DNA of 64,000 nt from Leptolyngbya sp. O-77 (GTDB lineage Bacteria; Cyanobacteriota; Cyanobacteriia; Elainellales; Elainellaceae), in the NCBI RefSeq assembly GCF_001548395.1, contig NZ_AP017367.1:4253001-4317000 (forward strand). The letters are read 5' to 3'. Made by a program: the position numbers and the translations under genes. Shown here one piece after another: positions 1 through 10,076 of the stretch. Numbering within the stretch: position 1 is the stretch's first letter; each line of letters opens with the position of its first letter. The notes beneath the pieces were generated by a model. The model was not told the origin of the DNA. It did no database searches and was given only the letters and a program-made list of their open reading frames with translations.

Positions 1-696
1 TTGCTCGTCGATGAACTTAATAGCTTGACCAATTCTGGTCTGGCGCTCTTGCAAAGCGTACTTCAAGTACACTCCTGAAAGCTGCTCCAAGTCTGTTAGC
101 GCATCCTCAGGTGTCTCGGCTTGATAGGTGACACGAATAATTTTGGTACCACCGTCTTCTGCGCTATTCTCCACCACAAGCCGTTCAACTGCTAAATTCT
201 GCTCAACAACCTGCTGAGCAATTTCAGCAGGCATGTCTGGATATCGAGCCAATAGCCGATCAACCAAGGTCTGGGTTAGGCGAGGGCTGAGAAGAACCTG
301 AATTTGAGTGTCGTAGTCCAAGCCGGACTGCTGGGCGTTGCCTCCAGAAGCAGCGTTTTGAGCAGAAGCGGCCTGTCTCGTGGCCTGCGCCTCAGCAGTA
401 ACTGGCTCTACAAGTAAGTCAAAACTTGCTGAATAGACTGGATTGGTTTTTTCAGCAATCCAGACGATTGGAATGGTTGCAAGAGCGGTTGTGGCGATCG
501 CCACGCCAGCGATAATCGGCGCTCGGCGCTTTAGTGTTGCAAAGAGCCAGCCTAAGCTCCAGGACTCATCCTCAGCTTTGGAGTCAGTTGCCAGGGCTTC
601 GTACTCAATTACTTGCGGCAAGGCAAGATTCTGACTGGCTGCATAGGGTTCTTGAGAATTCGGTTGAGGAGATCGAGGATTTCGCGGAGTCTGCAT
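1..696 (-). CDS. Polysaccharide co-polymerase (Wzz/PCP) N-terminal part, cut by window edge
   Basis: The minus-strand frame is open from an ATG at 696-694 to base 1, giving 232 codons with no stop, so the C-terminus lies outside the window. The first 60 residues are polar and are followed by a hydrophobic helix (about residues 57-80, APIIAGVAIATTALATIPIV). Next comes a periplasmic stretch with the Wzz-type pattern YSASFDLLVEP, then DTQIQVLLSPRLTQTLVDRL and YQAEDPEDAL. Such proteins sit in the inner membrane and set polymer chain length. Many cyanobacterial versions carry a C-terminal tyrosine kinase, but that part is not visible here. It lies upstream of the SLBB export gene on the same strand only in map terms; transcription runs out of the window to the left. 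The family call is firm; the presence of a kinase domain is unknown. Confidence 0.8.
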   Translation of the reverse strand, partial: MQTPRNPRSPQPNSQEPYAASQNLALPQVIEYEALATDSKAEDESWSLGWLFATLKRRAPIIAGVAIATTALATIPIVWIAEKTNPVYSASFDLLVEPVTAEAQATRQAASAQNAASGGNAQQSGLDYDTQIQVLLSPRLTQTLVDRLLARYPDMPAEIAQQVVEQNLAVERLVVENSAEDGGTKIIRVTYQAETPEDALTDLEQLSGVYLKYALQERQTRIGQAIKFIDEQ

Positions 697-858
697 GGCT
701 TGCTAGGGTAGTTAGTAGATAAAAAGCGATTCGGGGGCACTAATACTCTGAAGGGAATGAACGCTATTTTGCGGCTTACTCGGTGAGGATTTTGCAAAAT
801 TGACAGAACAGCAGGCCACGGCTCGTTTATTCAAGCCGAAATCGAGCCAGGAAGCCCA

Positions 859-2313
859 CTACAGCCCAAATAGCCGCAACAGGTTGACGATTGGAAAGAC
901 CGAGCCAAGCGGAGCTACCAAAGATTCAAAGCTATCTGAAAAAGTAGTCAAATCCGAGCGACCCACGACAATTACGTCGTTTCCGCGCAGAGCTGGGTTG
1001 TTAGCGGCGCTGAGGCTAGCAGAGAAGTCAATAGGGATGGTTTGCTCCGTCACTGTGCCATCTGGATTGAGGCGCAGCAGCTTTACCGAACTGCGGCGGG
1101 CTCGCCGATTGTTAAACCCCCCTGCTGCGAGGATGGCTTGATTGAGCGGGGTATTGGGACGAAGCTGCACCAAGCCTGGATTATTGACTTCGCCTACCAC
1201 ATAAACTGGGATAGAATCAGGTGAAAAAGTTGCCGTAGCTAGCTCAGTTACCTCTGCTGGGTTCAGGTCAGTTGCAGTGGGAATCAGAACCGTATCGCCG
1301 TTCTGTAAGACGGTGTCCTGATTAACGTCCCCTTCTTGCAGCAGTGCCCACAGATCCACATCAAGCGTTTGAACCGTTCCGCTAGCTGTTTGTCGGCGCA
1401 CCTGAATTTGTCGGACATTGGCAACCTCCGTGATGCCTCCAGCCGCCTGAATAGCACGGGTGACAGTAGGCACAAAGTCTTGGCGTTCATTTGCGTCACT
1501 ATTGCTGCTTGAAGACGCGAGAGTATGGCTACCCGGCCGCTTCACTTCCCCCACCACCACCACGTCGATGGGACGATTTGCCGAAGCGTAGAGATTAGCG
1601 CTGGCGAGCTGGCGAGCTTCCGCCAAATTCAGGGTTCGAGCCGCTGGAATGAGGATACTGTCCCCATCGCGCAGGGTGATGTCCTGCTGTAAGTCTCCCC
1701 GTTGCAGTAGGTTCCACAGGTTTACCGTAATTAGTTGCGAGGTGCTCTGATTGGGACCTATTCGGCGAGTTCGGCGAATCTGGATTTGACGCACATTGGC
1801 GGCTGATTTGACCCCGCCCGCATCTCTAATCGCGCTGGTCAAGGTTGGTAGCCTTACGGCAGACAGGTCAGCGCCACCGCTGCCCGACGCAAGACTTACC
1901 ACATAGGAACCGGGTCGGGCGACCTCACCGGAAACGCTGAAGCGGAGAGGGCGGGGAGCGAGGAGGCTAACAGTGACGATGGGGCGGCGATAAAACGGGG
2001 CATAGCGCTGGGAAATGGCTGCTGCTGCCTGCTGGAGGGTCAGTCCTTCAACGAATACGGTACCAGCTAGGGGCAGATTGAGGGTGCCGTCTACTAAAAC
2101 TTGCTGGGGACCGCTGTAGGTCTCTACTCTGAAGAGATTGATTTGAATGCGATCGCCCGGCCCCAGCGTATAGGCATCCTCCGCAAAAACAGCCTCTCCG
2201 ATTGGCGTTGTTCCCATGAATTGGGCCTGGGCGTAGGCGGGCAAGACACTGCTCGCAATAGGTAATAGGCCTAGGATCGGCACAACAGCAGATGCAATGT
2301 AGCGTTTCAGCAT
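859..2313 (-). CDS. Wza-like polysaccharide export protein with SLBB domains
   Basis: The product is a 484-residue secreted or outer-membrane protein. It has a signal peptide (MLKRYIASAVVPILGLLP, cleavage near AYAQAQ) and an N-terminal poly-export domain (GPGDRIQINLF, then VDGTLNLPLAGTVFVEG). Three SLBB-type segments follow, each around a GEV-x-PG core (GEVARPGSY, GEVKRPGSH, GEVNNPGLV). Two of them are near copies with QIQ(I/V)RR and DLWALLQ/NLWNLLQ blocks, so they look like an internal duplication. The family forms the export channel for capsule or exopolysaccharide. The ATG at 2313 is preferred because it begins the signal peptide; a TTG 36 bases upstream would extend the frame. The gene is longer than a minimal Wza but normal for cyanobacterial versions. 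It probably works with the PCP genes at both ends of this locus. Confidence 0.88.
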   Translation of the reverse strand: MLKRYIASAVVPILGLLPIASSVLPAYAQAQFMGTTPIGEAVFAEDAYTLGPGDRIQINLFRVETYSGPQQVLVDGTLNLPLAGTVFVEGLTLQQAAAAISQRYAPFYRRPIVTVSLLAPRPLRFSVSGEVARPGSYVVSLASGSGGADLSAVRLPTLTSAIRDAGGVKSAANVRQIQIRRTRRIGPNQSTSQLITVNLWNLLQRGDLQQDITLRDGDSILIPAARTLNLAEARQLASANLYASANRPIDVVVVGEVKRPGSHTLASSSSNSDANERQDFVPTVTRAIQAAGGITEVANVRQIQVRRQTASGTVQTLDVDLWALLQEGDVNQDTVLQNGDTVLIPTATDLNPAEVTELATATFSPDSIPVYVVGEVNNPGLVQLRPNTPLNQAILAAGGFNNRRARRSSVKLLRLNPDGTVTEQTIPIDFSASLSAANNPALRGNDVIVVGRSDLTTFSDSFESLVAPLGSVFPIVNLLRLFGL

Positions 2314-2530
2314 AGGCACAGCGACAAAGCCTCTATAGATAAGGAGCAAAACGCCTTAACTCAGTAAAAGGCGAAACACTCTTCTGAGGTTTTCTAAACT
2401 TTGTCTTAAGAAACCGGAGAAACCTGATGAATTCACGGAATCTACACAAAGCCAGGCAATAAACTATTCCAGATCAGCCCCGAAATATGCCTCACGTGTG
2501 CTTCAATTCCCTGGCTAGGTGTCTGTGCAG

Positions 2531-4759
2531 TTAAGAAGCAGGGAGAGTAAGCTTGAGGTTTCCGCTTTTATCTCGATAGGCATCTTCCTGTAAACCTACT
2601 TGTTCCCAAAATTTCTCTGGAACCTGCGTTCTTCGCAGCAACTCTCTGGGAATAGCGGAGACAATCGCCCTAGGGTCATCGCTATCTATCTCGATTGAAA
2701 TCTGTGGGTTGTTTTGCTGCTTAAAGTCATTGTTTTCGTCCACCAAGGACTGCTGCGAAGGAATTAATCGGAAATCAATGTTTTCGGTATTCACGGCGAG
2801 ATTATGAACTGCTTGATTGTCAAGGGGCGATCGCATATCCCGATTTTCGCGCAGCTTTTTCGCCAACTCAGGATACTTGGTCGCTAGCGGCGGTTGCAGC
2901 GGATTATGCTCCATCGTCTTCCGATACAGCTCATCGTTGCAATCAGGCGTCTGGTAATTTTCTAGGGTGCAATAGGTATTGATTAACCCCCGCGTGTCAA
3001 TCCTTAAGGCTGCCCGCGTAGCTTTGATCAAAATATTGCCAATGATTTTTTGATCGTGGCCACCCCCGACCCAAACGCCCACCGTACCCCCATGGATGAC
3101 GTTCCCCACGACGGTCGTGCCCGCATCTCGATCATCAAAATAAATACCAATGTCGCCAAACTCGTCCTGGGTAAAGGGGCCGTAGACAATTCCAGTATCG
3201 GCATCTTCGGCAGCCTGAACAGGATTGAAATACCGTCCTATATGGTGAATGTAGTTGTTCCGAATTGCATGGCCTCGGTTGACCCAACTGCGACCGCGAT
3301 AGAATGCGCCTGCATCTTCTGTCTCGATTACAACATGGTGAATCTCATTCCAAGCCATTTGATGATCGCTGCCCCCAAAGGCAACTGCCATGTGGGGGTG
3401 GTTGTAGATGAGATTATGAATCAGTTGTCCCCCGCTAGCCTCCAAATCCACAGCGGGGCGGTAGTAGCGCTCCCAGCGGTTCACATCGTGGATGCGGTTA
3501 TTCTGAGCTAGGTTGTGGGAGGGCTGATAAAGCTTACCTTTCTCTCGATTACCGTCCAGCATAATCCCGCCTGCGGCAGTGTGGTAGATGTCATTGGAAA
3601 GCAGGGTGATATTCTCGCCGGTCGTAACTACGCCCTTGCCCCCTGCATTACGAACTACACAGCCCCTTAGGCTCAGATGGTGGCCTTCCAGCCGTACTGC
3701 TGTGCCCCGGCTAGCCTCGATTACCACATTCTGGAGGCTAATGTGGTGAGCGCCTGGCTCAAAAACAACCGCATTTTCCAGCATAGATATGATGAATTCG
3801 GGCGGCTGAGGGGAAGGTTTCGGGTAAACATAGAGGATGCCTGTGGCGCGATTGAGGTACCACTCCCCTGGCTGATCAAGTTCTTCGAGCAGGTTGAACA
3901 CAAAAAATCGACCGAACGGCTCACCTTCATCCTCGCTAAAGCCAAAGGGCAATGGTGCTTCCGTGAGGGTGATGGTCTTCTCGTTGGCATCAATGCTGGC
4001 GACCTTGATTGTGTCGTCCGACCAAGTATTAGACCAACTGCCATAGACCCATGCATCATCGACATTCCAGCGCTCAAGGCGATCGCCTTTAATCTGAAAC
4101 TTCTTGCCTTTGAGACCCTCTGGAAAGCCCTGAACCTGTATCCATCCCTCTCTGGGATGTCGATTGGGGTAGCGTGCCAGCGTCAGCGCTTCACCATCCT
4201 GAAAAAGTTCCAGATGAAGCTGGCTTGTGTCTGGTTCTGTGTAGGTTCCTCGACGCTGGATCTGACCGTAGTCTGTAATTCCCAAGGACTTCAAATCCGC
4301 TTGCAAGACTCGATCTCTTGCTGCTTCAGGCAAGCGAGCCCGTTCTGCCGGATTGGCGATCGCAGTCCATGCAGAAGCCGGAATGGGTTGCCCCGCCACC
4401 AGTCGTGCAGTTTCCCCAGGGGCGCTGCTGATCAATACTGGACGTTCAGCAGTGCCGCTTTCATTACCCGTCAGCCGCAGCGGTTGGGATAGAAAATAGG
4501 TTCCACCCCTAAGACACACGCTGACACCAGGACTTTGAAGCTTTTGGGTTATCTCCTCTGGGTTAAACAAGCCCTCTATAGGCGGGCTAATTGTAACTGT
4601 GCAATCCGCTAATGCTAATGTCCAAGATAAATCGCTGACAGTTGGTTTCAGTGAGGACTGCTCGGAAGAACTTGTCAGCAGAAGGGAAGACTTCAGGAAG
4701 CTCATCCCAATTATCCCGATTAGAACTGCTAGGAAAAGAAGCTTGTAAGAGTTCCGCAT
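2531..4759 (-). CDS. Membrane-anchored right-handed beta-helix protein
   Basis: The product has 742 residues. A single hydrophobic N-terminal segment (about residues 6-30) suggests a signal anchor or signal peptide. The body is a parallel beta-helix: repeated strands with N-rich turns (NDIYHTAAGGIMLDGN, NLIYNHPHMAVAFGGSDH, NYIHHIGRYF, GNVIHGGTVGVWVGGG). It resembles pectate-lyase-like or alginate-lyase/epimerase-like proteins that bind, cut or epimerise acidic polysaccharides. No catalytic residue can be assigned from reading alone, so the substrate is unknown. The position between the export gene and the ABC exporter in a polysaccharide locus suggests it trims or modifies the polymer. Long open frames on the opposite strand are shadows of this GC-balanced gene. 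Confidence 0.75.
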   Translation of the reverse strand: MRNSYKLLFLAVLIGIIGMSFLKSSLLLTSSSEQSSLKPTVSDLSWTLALADCTVTISPPIEGLFNPEEITQKLQSPGVSVCLRGGTYFLSQPLRLTGNESGTAERPVLISSAPGETARLVAGQPIPASAWTAIANPAERARLPEAARDRVLQADLKSLGITDYGQIQRRGTYTEPDTSQLHLELFQDGEALTLARYPNRHPREGWIQVQGFPEGLKGKKFQIKGDRLERWNVDDAWVYGSWSNTWSDDTIKVASIDANEKTITLTEAPLPFGFSEDEGEPFGRFFVFNLLEELDQPGEWYLNRATGILYVYPKPSPQPPEFIISMLENAVVFEPGAHHISLQNVVIEASRGTAVRLEGHHLSLRGCVVRNAGGKGVVTTGENITLLSNDIYHTAAGGIMLDGNREKGKLYQPSHNLAQNNRIHDVNRWERYYRPAVDLEASGGQLIHNLIYNHPHMAVAFGGSDHQMAWNEIHHVVIETEDAGAFYRGRSWVNRGHAIRNNYIHHIGRYFNPVQAAEDADTGIVYGPFTQDEFGDIGIYFDDRDAGTTVVGNVIHGGTVGVWVGGGHDQKIIGNILIKATRAALRIDTRGLINTYCTLENYQTPDCNDELYRKTMEHNPLQPPLATKYPELAKKLRENRDMRSPLDNQAVHNLAVNTENIDFRLIPSQQSLVDENNDFKQQNNPQISIEIDSDDPRAIVSAIPRELLRRTQVPEKFWEQVGLQEDAYRDKSGNLKLTLPAS

Positions 4760-5392
4760 GGTATATGAATGAATTGCAGACTCATATCGACAATCAAGAT
4801 TGAGATAAGAGGCGATCCTTTTTGCTCTACGATAAGGTTGCCTTGACGGGCTTTATTTTGCAGGGGAGAAGGGACTGATTTCAATTGTTCTTTGTAATTT
4901 CTCTGTTTTTGACTTTTCTCTAGGCATCTGAAAACTGTTTATTTTGGGTTAACCAGGTACGTTGACGCGAGGATCAAATCCTCTGCAGAAAAACCCTAAA
5001 TGAGATTCAGTCTTGATTTCTTGTCCTGCCAGTTCCGACGTAAGACTTCTTATGCACAAGCAGAGCCTTGCTGCGTCATGGTATAAAAAGCCACATTGCC
5101 CGGGCTATAACCTCGAAGCAAGAAGTAGAAAAGAAAGAGTATTTTTCTAAATGGCTAGAGTGCTGAAATGTTCGCTTAAGTTCTTCACTGCTTTAGTGTT
5201 CAATCCGGATAAATCTGAGAAATTTTAAGGAAGCTTCTGATTATTCAGAAGCTAATTAAGGTTTGATAGATTCCTGTCCATTGAGATGCAATCTAGTGCT
5301 TTAGCATAATAGAATTTCAAGGGCACCATCTTCTCAACTCTGTATTGAGCTTTTCCTTCTCACTGCCAAAAGCTAGCAAAGGCACGCAACCC
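4760..5392. other. Divergent intergenic region between beta-helix gene and ABC exporter
   Basis: This is about 630 bases without a gene. It is AT-richer than its neighbours and separates the leftward beta-helix gene from the rightward exporter, so it should hold promoters for both. One sigma70-like promoter is listed separately. No structured RNA, repeat or small ORF with a good ribosome binding site was seen. Confidence 0.6.
5281..5310 (+). promoter_or_regulatory. Putative sigma70-type promoter for the ABC exporter
   Basis: TTGAGA at 5281-5286 and CATAAT at 5305-5310 are separated by 18 bases and lie 83 bases upstream of the ATG at 5393. The match is by eye only and the start site is unproven. 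Confidence 0.4.
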
Positions 5393-7201
5393 ATGTCTAG
5401 GTCAAAAGCGCTGATGCCCAAGTACTTCCAGAAGGTTTGGTACATACTAGGCGACTCCAGGAAACAACTCCCATTTCTGATCTTTGTTTTTACAGTTTCA
5501 TCTTTCATGGAGACGCTAGGGATTGGCATGCTCTCTCCCTTCTTTGGCATCGTTTCAAATCCTGATTTAATCCAAGAAAATCCTATTATTCAACGGGTTA
5601 ATACTCTTCTGGGTATTCAATCTAGTCAGCAATTCATTTTCTTGCTCTGCGCTCTGATTAGCATACTTTTTATTCTTAAATCTATTCTCTACTTTTTATC
5701 AAAGTTCTATATTCTTAGGTTTGGCAACTTTCAACTTGCCTCTATGATTGAGAGCCTAAACAGAGCTTATCTCTACAGTGATTACAACTACTTCCTGTCT
5801 AAAAATTCTTCCGCGCTAGTCAAAAACATTGCTTATGAAACCAAGAGCTTTCGAACTACTATCCTGATACCTTTGCTCTATGGCACCTCAAATCTTACGG
5901 TGCTGGTTTTCCTGCTAGGGCTTATGGCAGCGACTGATTTGCTGCTATTGATAGGCTTGCTGACGACCCTCCTGCCGGTAGTTTTGCTGGTTTATGTGAT
6001 GAGAGGTCGTCTCCGACGATGGGGAAAGAATAGTTCAGAGTCCCTGCAAAAAATTATTGTGACGCTTAACCATGGACTGGGAGGCTTTAAGGAAACTCGC
6101 GTTATCGGCTGTGAGCCTTATTTCGAGCAAGAGATGCAGAGATACGCCCATCAATTTGCTCAATCCGAAGTTTTGGTTCATAGCTTTGATACGCTACCTC
6201 GAATCCTAATCGAGACAGTTCTGATCGTCTTTATTGTTTCCTTTATTGGTATTAGCCAACTTTTTCTATCCCGCAGTATAGGTGACTTGATTTCTAGCCT
6301 GAGTGTGTTTGCAGTGGCTTCTATTCGCCTGCTGCCTGCGCTGACTCAACTGGTTTCGGTTCTTGGAAGCCTACAAAGCTCAAAACATGCTGTTGATATC
6401 CTGTATTCAGATTTAATTACCATTGAGAAGCAGTTTGGTCGACGGCATAGTAACGCTGCGTTAAATGGTGGCAGGTTGAAATCTGAAACTCAGCCTGCAA
6501 CTCTGAGCTTCAATCGACGAATTCAAATCTCCCATATCTCATACCGCTATTCTGAAAAGCTTAAACCTGCTATTGATGGAATCTCTCTGGAAATTCGGAG
6601 AGGTGAGTCTGTTGCTTTTATCGGTAAATCTGGTGCAGGCAAGACTACTCTAGTGGATATTATCCTAGGGCTACTAACGCCTCAGTGGGGTGATATTAAG
6701 GTCGATGGGGTCTCTATTTATCGCAATCTTCGAGCCTGGCAGAACTTAGTAGGTTACATTCCTCAGTCTATTTTTCTATTAGATGATACTGTTGAGCGCA
6801 ATATTGCCTTTGGGGTTCCAGATGATCAGATTGACTCAAGAAGATTGCAGCAGGCGATCGCCGCTGCCCAACTCCAAGAACTAGTAGCCCAGCTTCCCCA
6901 GGGCATTCATACTCGTGTTGGAGAAAGGGGAGTGATGCTCTCAGGAGGGCAGCGCCAGCGGATTGGGATTGCCCGGGCCCTTTATCACGAGCGGGAAATT
7001 CTAGTGCTAGATGAGGCAACCTCTGCCCTCGACAACGAGACTGAAAAGAAGGTCAGCCAAGCCATTCAAGCCCTCTCTGGCAAGAAGACTATTATTCTTA
7101 TCGCCCATCGACTCTCTACTGTTGAACATTGCGATCGCATCTATTTGCTAGAGAAGGGGAGAATTGTTAAATCTGGCAAGTACGCTGAAGTGGTGAAATA
7201 G
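5393..7201 (+). CDS. ABC exporter, fused membrane and ATPase domains (MsbA-like)
   Basis: The protein has 602 residues if started at the ATG at 5393; a TTG 48 bases upstream is an alternative with no better signal. The first 320 residues form the transmembrane domain, with long hydrophobic helices. The ATPase follows: Walker A GKSGAGKTT (about residue 412), signature LSGGQRQR (about 516), Walker B ILVLDEATSALD (about 538) and switch histidine AHRLST (about 571). Half-size exporters of this type work as homodimers and move lipids or lipid-linked sugars. At the head of a run of glycosyltransferases it is a candidate flippase for a lipid-linked oligosaccharide. No Wzx-type flippase was seen in the window, which supports that idea but does not prove it. 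Confidence 0.88.
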   Translation: MSRSKALMPKYFQKVWYILGDSRKQLPFLIFVFTVSSFMETLGIGMLSPFFGIVSNPDLIQENPIIQRVNTLLGIQSSQQFIFLLCALISILFILKSILYFLSKFYILRFGNFQLASMIESLNRAYLYSDYNYFLSKNSSALVKNIAYETKSFRTTILIPLLYGTSNLTVLVFLLGLMAATDLLLLIGLLTTLLPVVLLVYVMRGRLRRWGKNSSESLQKIIVTLNHGLGGFKETRVIGCEPYFEQEMQRYAHQFAQSEVLVHSFDTLPRILIETVLIVFIVSFIGISQLFLSRSIGDLISSLSVFAVASIRLLPALTQLVSVLGSLQSSKHAVDILYSDLITIEKQFGRRHSNAALNGGRLKSETQPATLSFNRRIQISHISYRYSEKLKPAIDGISLEIRRGESVAFIGKSGAGKTTLVDIILGLLTPQWGDIKVDGVSIYRNLRAWQNLVGYIPQSIFLLDDTVERNIAFGVPDDQIDSRRLQQAIAAAQLQELVAQLPQGIHTRVGERGVMLSGGQRQRIGIARALYHEREILVLDEATSALDNETEKKVSQAIQALSGKKTIILIAHRLSTVEHCDRIYLLEKGRIVKSGKYAEVVK

Positions 7202-8014
7202 GAGTCTCTCCAGCCTAAGTACTGCCGAAGGATGATGATAGCTCCAGGGACAATCTTATTTTGAGCTACGGCAAATCAGGGGCTTCAATGTGAATTAGCT
7301 TGACTCATAATGATTTGCTCCTCATCTGGGCCTCAACATGAATAGTACTTTCGCCCAAAAAACAATCTACATTTTAGTGTTTTCTAAAGCGATTCAGGGT
7401 AAGCGTTTTTCACGATTTGGCAGTAATCCAGGCGTTGGAGGCACGCAGTTTGTTTCTATTTCTCTAGCGCTGCATCTTGCGGAAGCATATCCTGACTGGC
7501 AGGTGAGGCTAGTCAGCAACTCCGAAGTTCAGCTTGAAAACGCCACACAAAATATTAAACAGGAAATATTCGACGAAGCGATTGACTTCTTCAAAGCTTT
7601 AGCACTTTTAGAAGACCACCTACAGTCTGCAATTATTCTTGCAACAGCCTCCTTCCTCAACGGCGTTGACCCTAGCCTTCTAAAGAAGTTTGAGGCGCGA
7701 TTGGTCTGCTGGAGTCACCATCCTTTTGATGTCGGAGCAGCGAGTTTAGTCTTCAAGCTTACTCCCAGAGCAATTGTTTGTGTTGGCACTTATCAGTTCT
7801 ACTCCAACAAACGCCTCAATGCCAGGGTTTATCAGATCCAAAATATTTTTATTGCGCCCAGATATCCAGATACAGACCGGCGAGAAACCATCGACCCAGA
7901 AAAACTCAATATTGTCTTTCTGGTTGCTCTGGTTCTTGCTAAAGGTTTTTTGGAGTTTGCTAAAGCGTGGAAAGGACTTAAAGATCGTTTTCCTATGGTG
8001 CAGCTACACGTTAT

Positions 8015-9254
8015 GGCTCTTCCGGATCCGGGGTGAAAATCGTATAATATGATACTTTCAGTCAGGGATTGCGCCAATGGACATACATCTTGATAGATTG
8101 CTTAACTTCCCTCACGTTACGGTTGAAAGTTGCATTCAAAAAGACAATGAAGTGTACTTAAAGTTGCGCTTGCTCAATCAAGAATCTAGCTGTCCACACT
8201 GTAAGCAATCAAGTTCAGAGTTGCATCAAAACCGTCCGATTTTGATTCGAGACCTATCGATTTTTGGTCAAGTCACTTATTTGAAAATTCCTCGTCGTCA
8301 GTTTTATTGTCGTGATTGTCAACGTTATTTTACTGAGTCATTGACATTTATGGATGCAGGACGGCAGTACACTCGACGCTATGAGGAGCATATTTACCAG
8401 CAAGTACAACTGTCAAGTATGGAGCAAGTGGGTCGCGTAGAAGGGTTAAGCTTTGAGCGCATTGAAGGGATTTTCAAGCATCAGTATGCACAGAAAAAAA
8501 CACGGATGGGCAGGAGTCAAACGCATTGGGATTGATGAAATCAGCAAGCGGAAAGGGCATCAAAACTTCGCCCACCGTTATCGGCGACGTTGAGACCGGG
8601 AAATTGATTGAAGTGATTGACAGCACCAACAGGAAGACATTATTGAAACCCTGAAGCAGCACCCTAAGTGCGTGCCAAATTGAAGAGGTAGCGTGGATAT
8701 GTGGGGAGGATTCCCAAAGGTAGTCAAGAGGGTGTTTCCCAATGCCGTGGTAGTGATTGACCGCTTTCATGTCATGAAATTAGTCAATGAGGAGTTAAAT
8801 AAAATTCGTAGACAATCGGGTGTATCAGACCGAGGTAGCAAATTCATTTTGCTCAAGCATGGCAAGGATTTAACCGCAGAAGAACAGACAAAGTTAGAAG
8901 AGATTCTGAAACGGTCAAAGCGATTAGGAAAAGCCTATGAGTGGAAAGAAGAGTTTCGCGCGATTTATGAACAACCATTAACCGTTGAGGAAGGCAAGCG
9001 TCAGATCCAAGGGTGGCTCGATAAAGCGCGAGTCGTCTATAGAGAAGCAAGCACAACGATTCGTAACCATTTAGATGGGATTAGCAACTACTTTCGGAAT
9101 CGCACAACGAGTGGCGCAATGGAGGGAATCAACAACCGAATTAAATTGATTAAACGGCAAGCTTATGGCTTTGTCAATTTCAACAATTTTCGAGAAAGAC
9201 TATTAGCCTGCTTCTCTGATTAAATAAAGTTATCACCGTACTGACGGGAGAACC
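8015..9254 (+). mobile_element. ISL3-family insertion sequence with 8-bp target duplication
   Basis: The element is 1240 bp. Its left end starts GGCTCTTCCGG and its right end, read inward on the other strand, starts GGTTCTCCCGT. Aligned without gaps over 25 bases, about 16 match, including a shared GGTGA block. It is flanked by perfect copies of CACGTTAT at 8007-8014 and 9255-9262. The 8-bp duplication is the length known for the ISL3 family. It carries one damaged transposase gene. The reading frame of the host gene is restored exactly when it is removed, so the ends are well fixed. Confidence 0.93.
8077..9223 (+). pseudogene. ISL3-family transposase, several frameshifts
   Basis: The frame starts MDIHLDRLLNFPHVTV and carries the ISL3 zinc-finger pattern (CPHCKQ ... 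FYCRDCQRYF). The DDE residues can be traced across three frames: D in RIGIDEIS, D in VDMWGGF and E in AMEGINNRIK. Between about 8500 and 8690 at least four single-base changes break the frame. The most evident are after QKK near 8500, at GCCCACC near 8568, at AGCACC near 8620 and at GAGGTAGCG near 8686. From 8693 the frame is intact to the stop at 9223. The product should be non-functional as written, though base-call errors are possible. Confidence 0.88.
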
Positions 9255-10076
9255 CACGTTATTGACTCTGCCGGAACCTATGGTTTAAGGTCTGATTCTG
9301 GGCTGATCCCCACTTCTTCCGACTATGCTCAAGCCATTCTCAACTTTATTCCAGAGGAGGATATTCACCAGGGCTTAGTCATTTTCTATGGCAACTTGGG
9401 CGAAGAAAAGTTTGACATTATCCAGAAATGTGACCTAGCAATCCTGAATCCGACGGGCTATACCGAAGCGTTTCCCGCATCTCCACTGGAGTGCATGGCG
9501 TGTGGTGTGCCTGTAATTGCCTCCGATGACCACGGTATGTCAGATTGCATGAGGTTTTTCCCAGAACTGGTGCTGCGGAGTCCGCAGGATATCGTTCATC
9601 GGGTCGAATGGCTGGTTGCGGATCCGCTCCGCTATCTTGAAATCCAGCACCGAGCTATTGCCATAGCCCAGTGGTTCCATCTCCAGCGTGCGGTCATTCT
9701 CACGCGCTGGATTAGGCTGCTGGAGGCAATCTTGGACTCAACGGATACAAAACTAGACCTTGCTCCCATGCTGCCCTTTTATGGGTCAAGACGGAAGCTG
9801 ATGATTCGTCGGGATATCCGCCCCCGTCTATCAGTGGCTAAGCGCTTGATTCTATCACCGTTAAAGGCGTTGGGCGTCAGGAAATAGCTGACTCGACATG
9901 AAGTTTTCATCCAGTTAAAGCTTTTATTGGTTTCTGCGTAGTTTCAACGGATTTGCGGCTCGGGGGCTGAATGTTGATATAAAGCTGCTGGATAGCCATG
10001 CAAGGGCTTGGTTTCTAAATTGGGAAGTGGTTTTAGCGATATTTTACCTGTCAACCTCAGCCGAGTAGAGAGGATC

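Larger units (their letters stand above)
7338..9887 (+). pseudogene. Glycosyltransferase gene split by an ISL3-type element
   Basis: The 5' part runs from ATG 7338 into the element at 8015, and the 3' part resumes after 9254. Removing bases 8015-9254 and one copy of the 8-bp duplication CACGTTAT restores one continuous frame: VQLHV joins IDSAGTYG and runs to the stop at 9887. The joined product would have about 435 residues. The C-terminal half carries the nucleotide-sugar motif of GT-B enzymes (EAFPASPLECMACGVPVIAS). The N-terminal half begins FSRFGSNPGVGGTQFVSISL. As it stands the first half ends at TGA 8036 inside the left inverted repeat, so the enzyme should be dead unless the element excises. 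Confidence 0.88.

Noticed and set aside
3050..4492. Long open frames on the strand opposite the beta-helix gene
   Set aside because: They follow the codon phase of the real gene, have no ribosome site and no recognisable domain.
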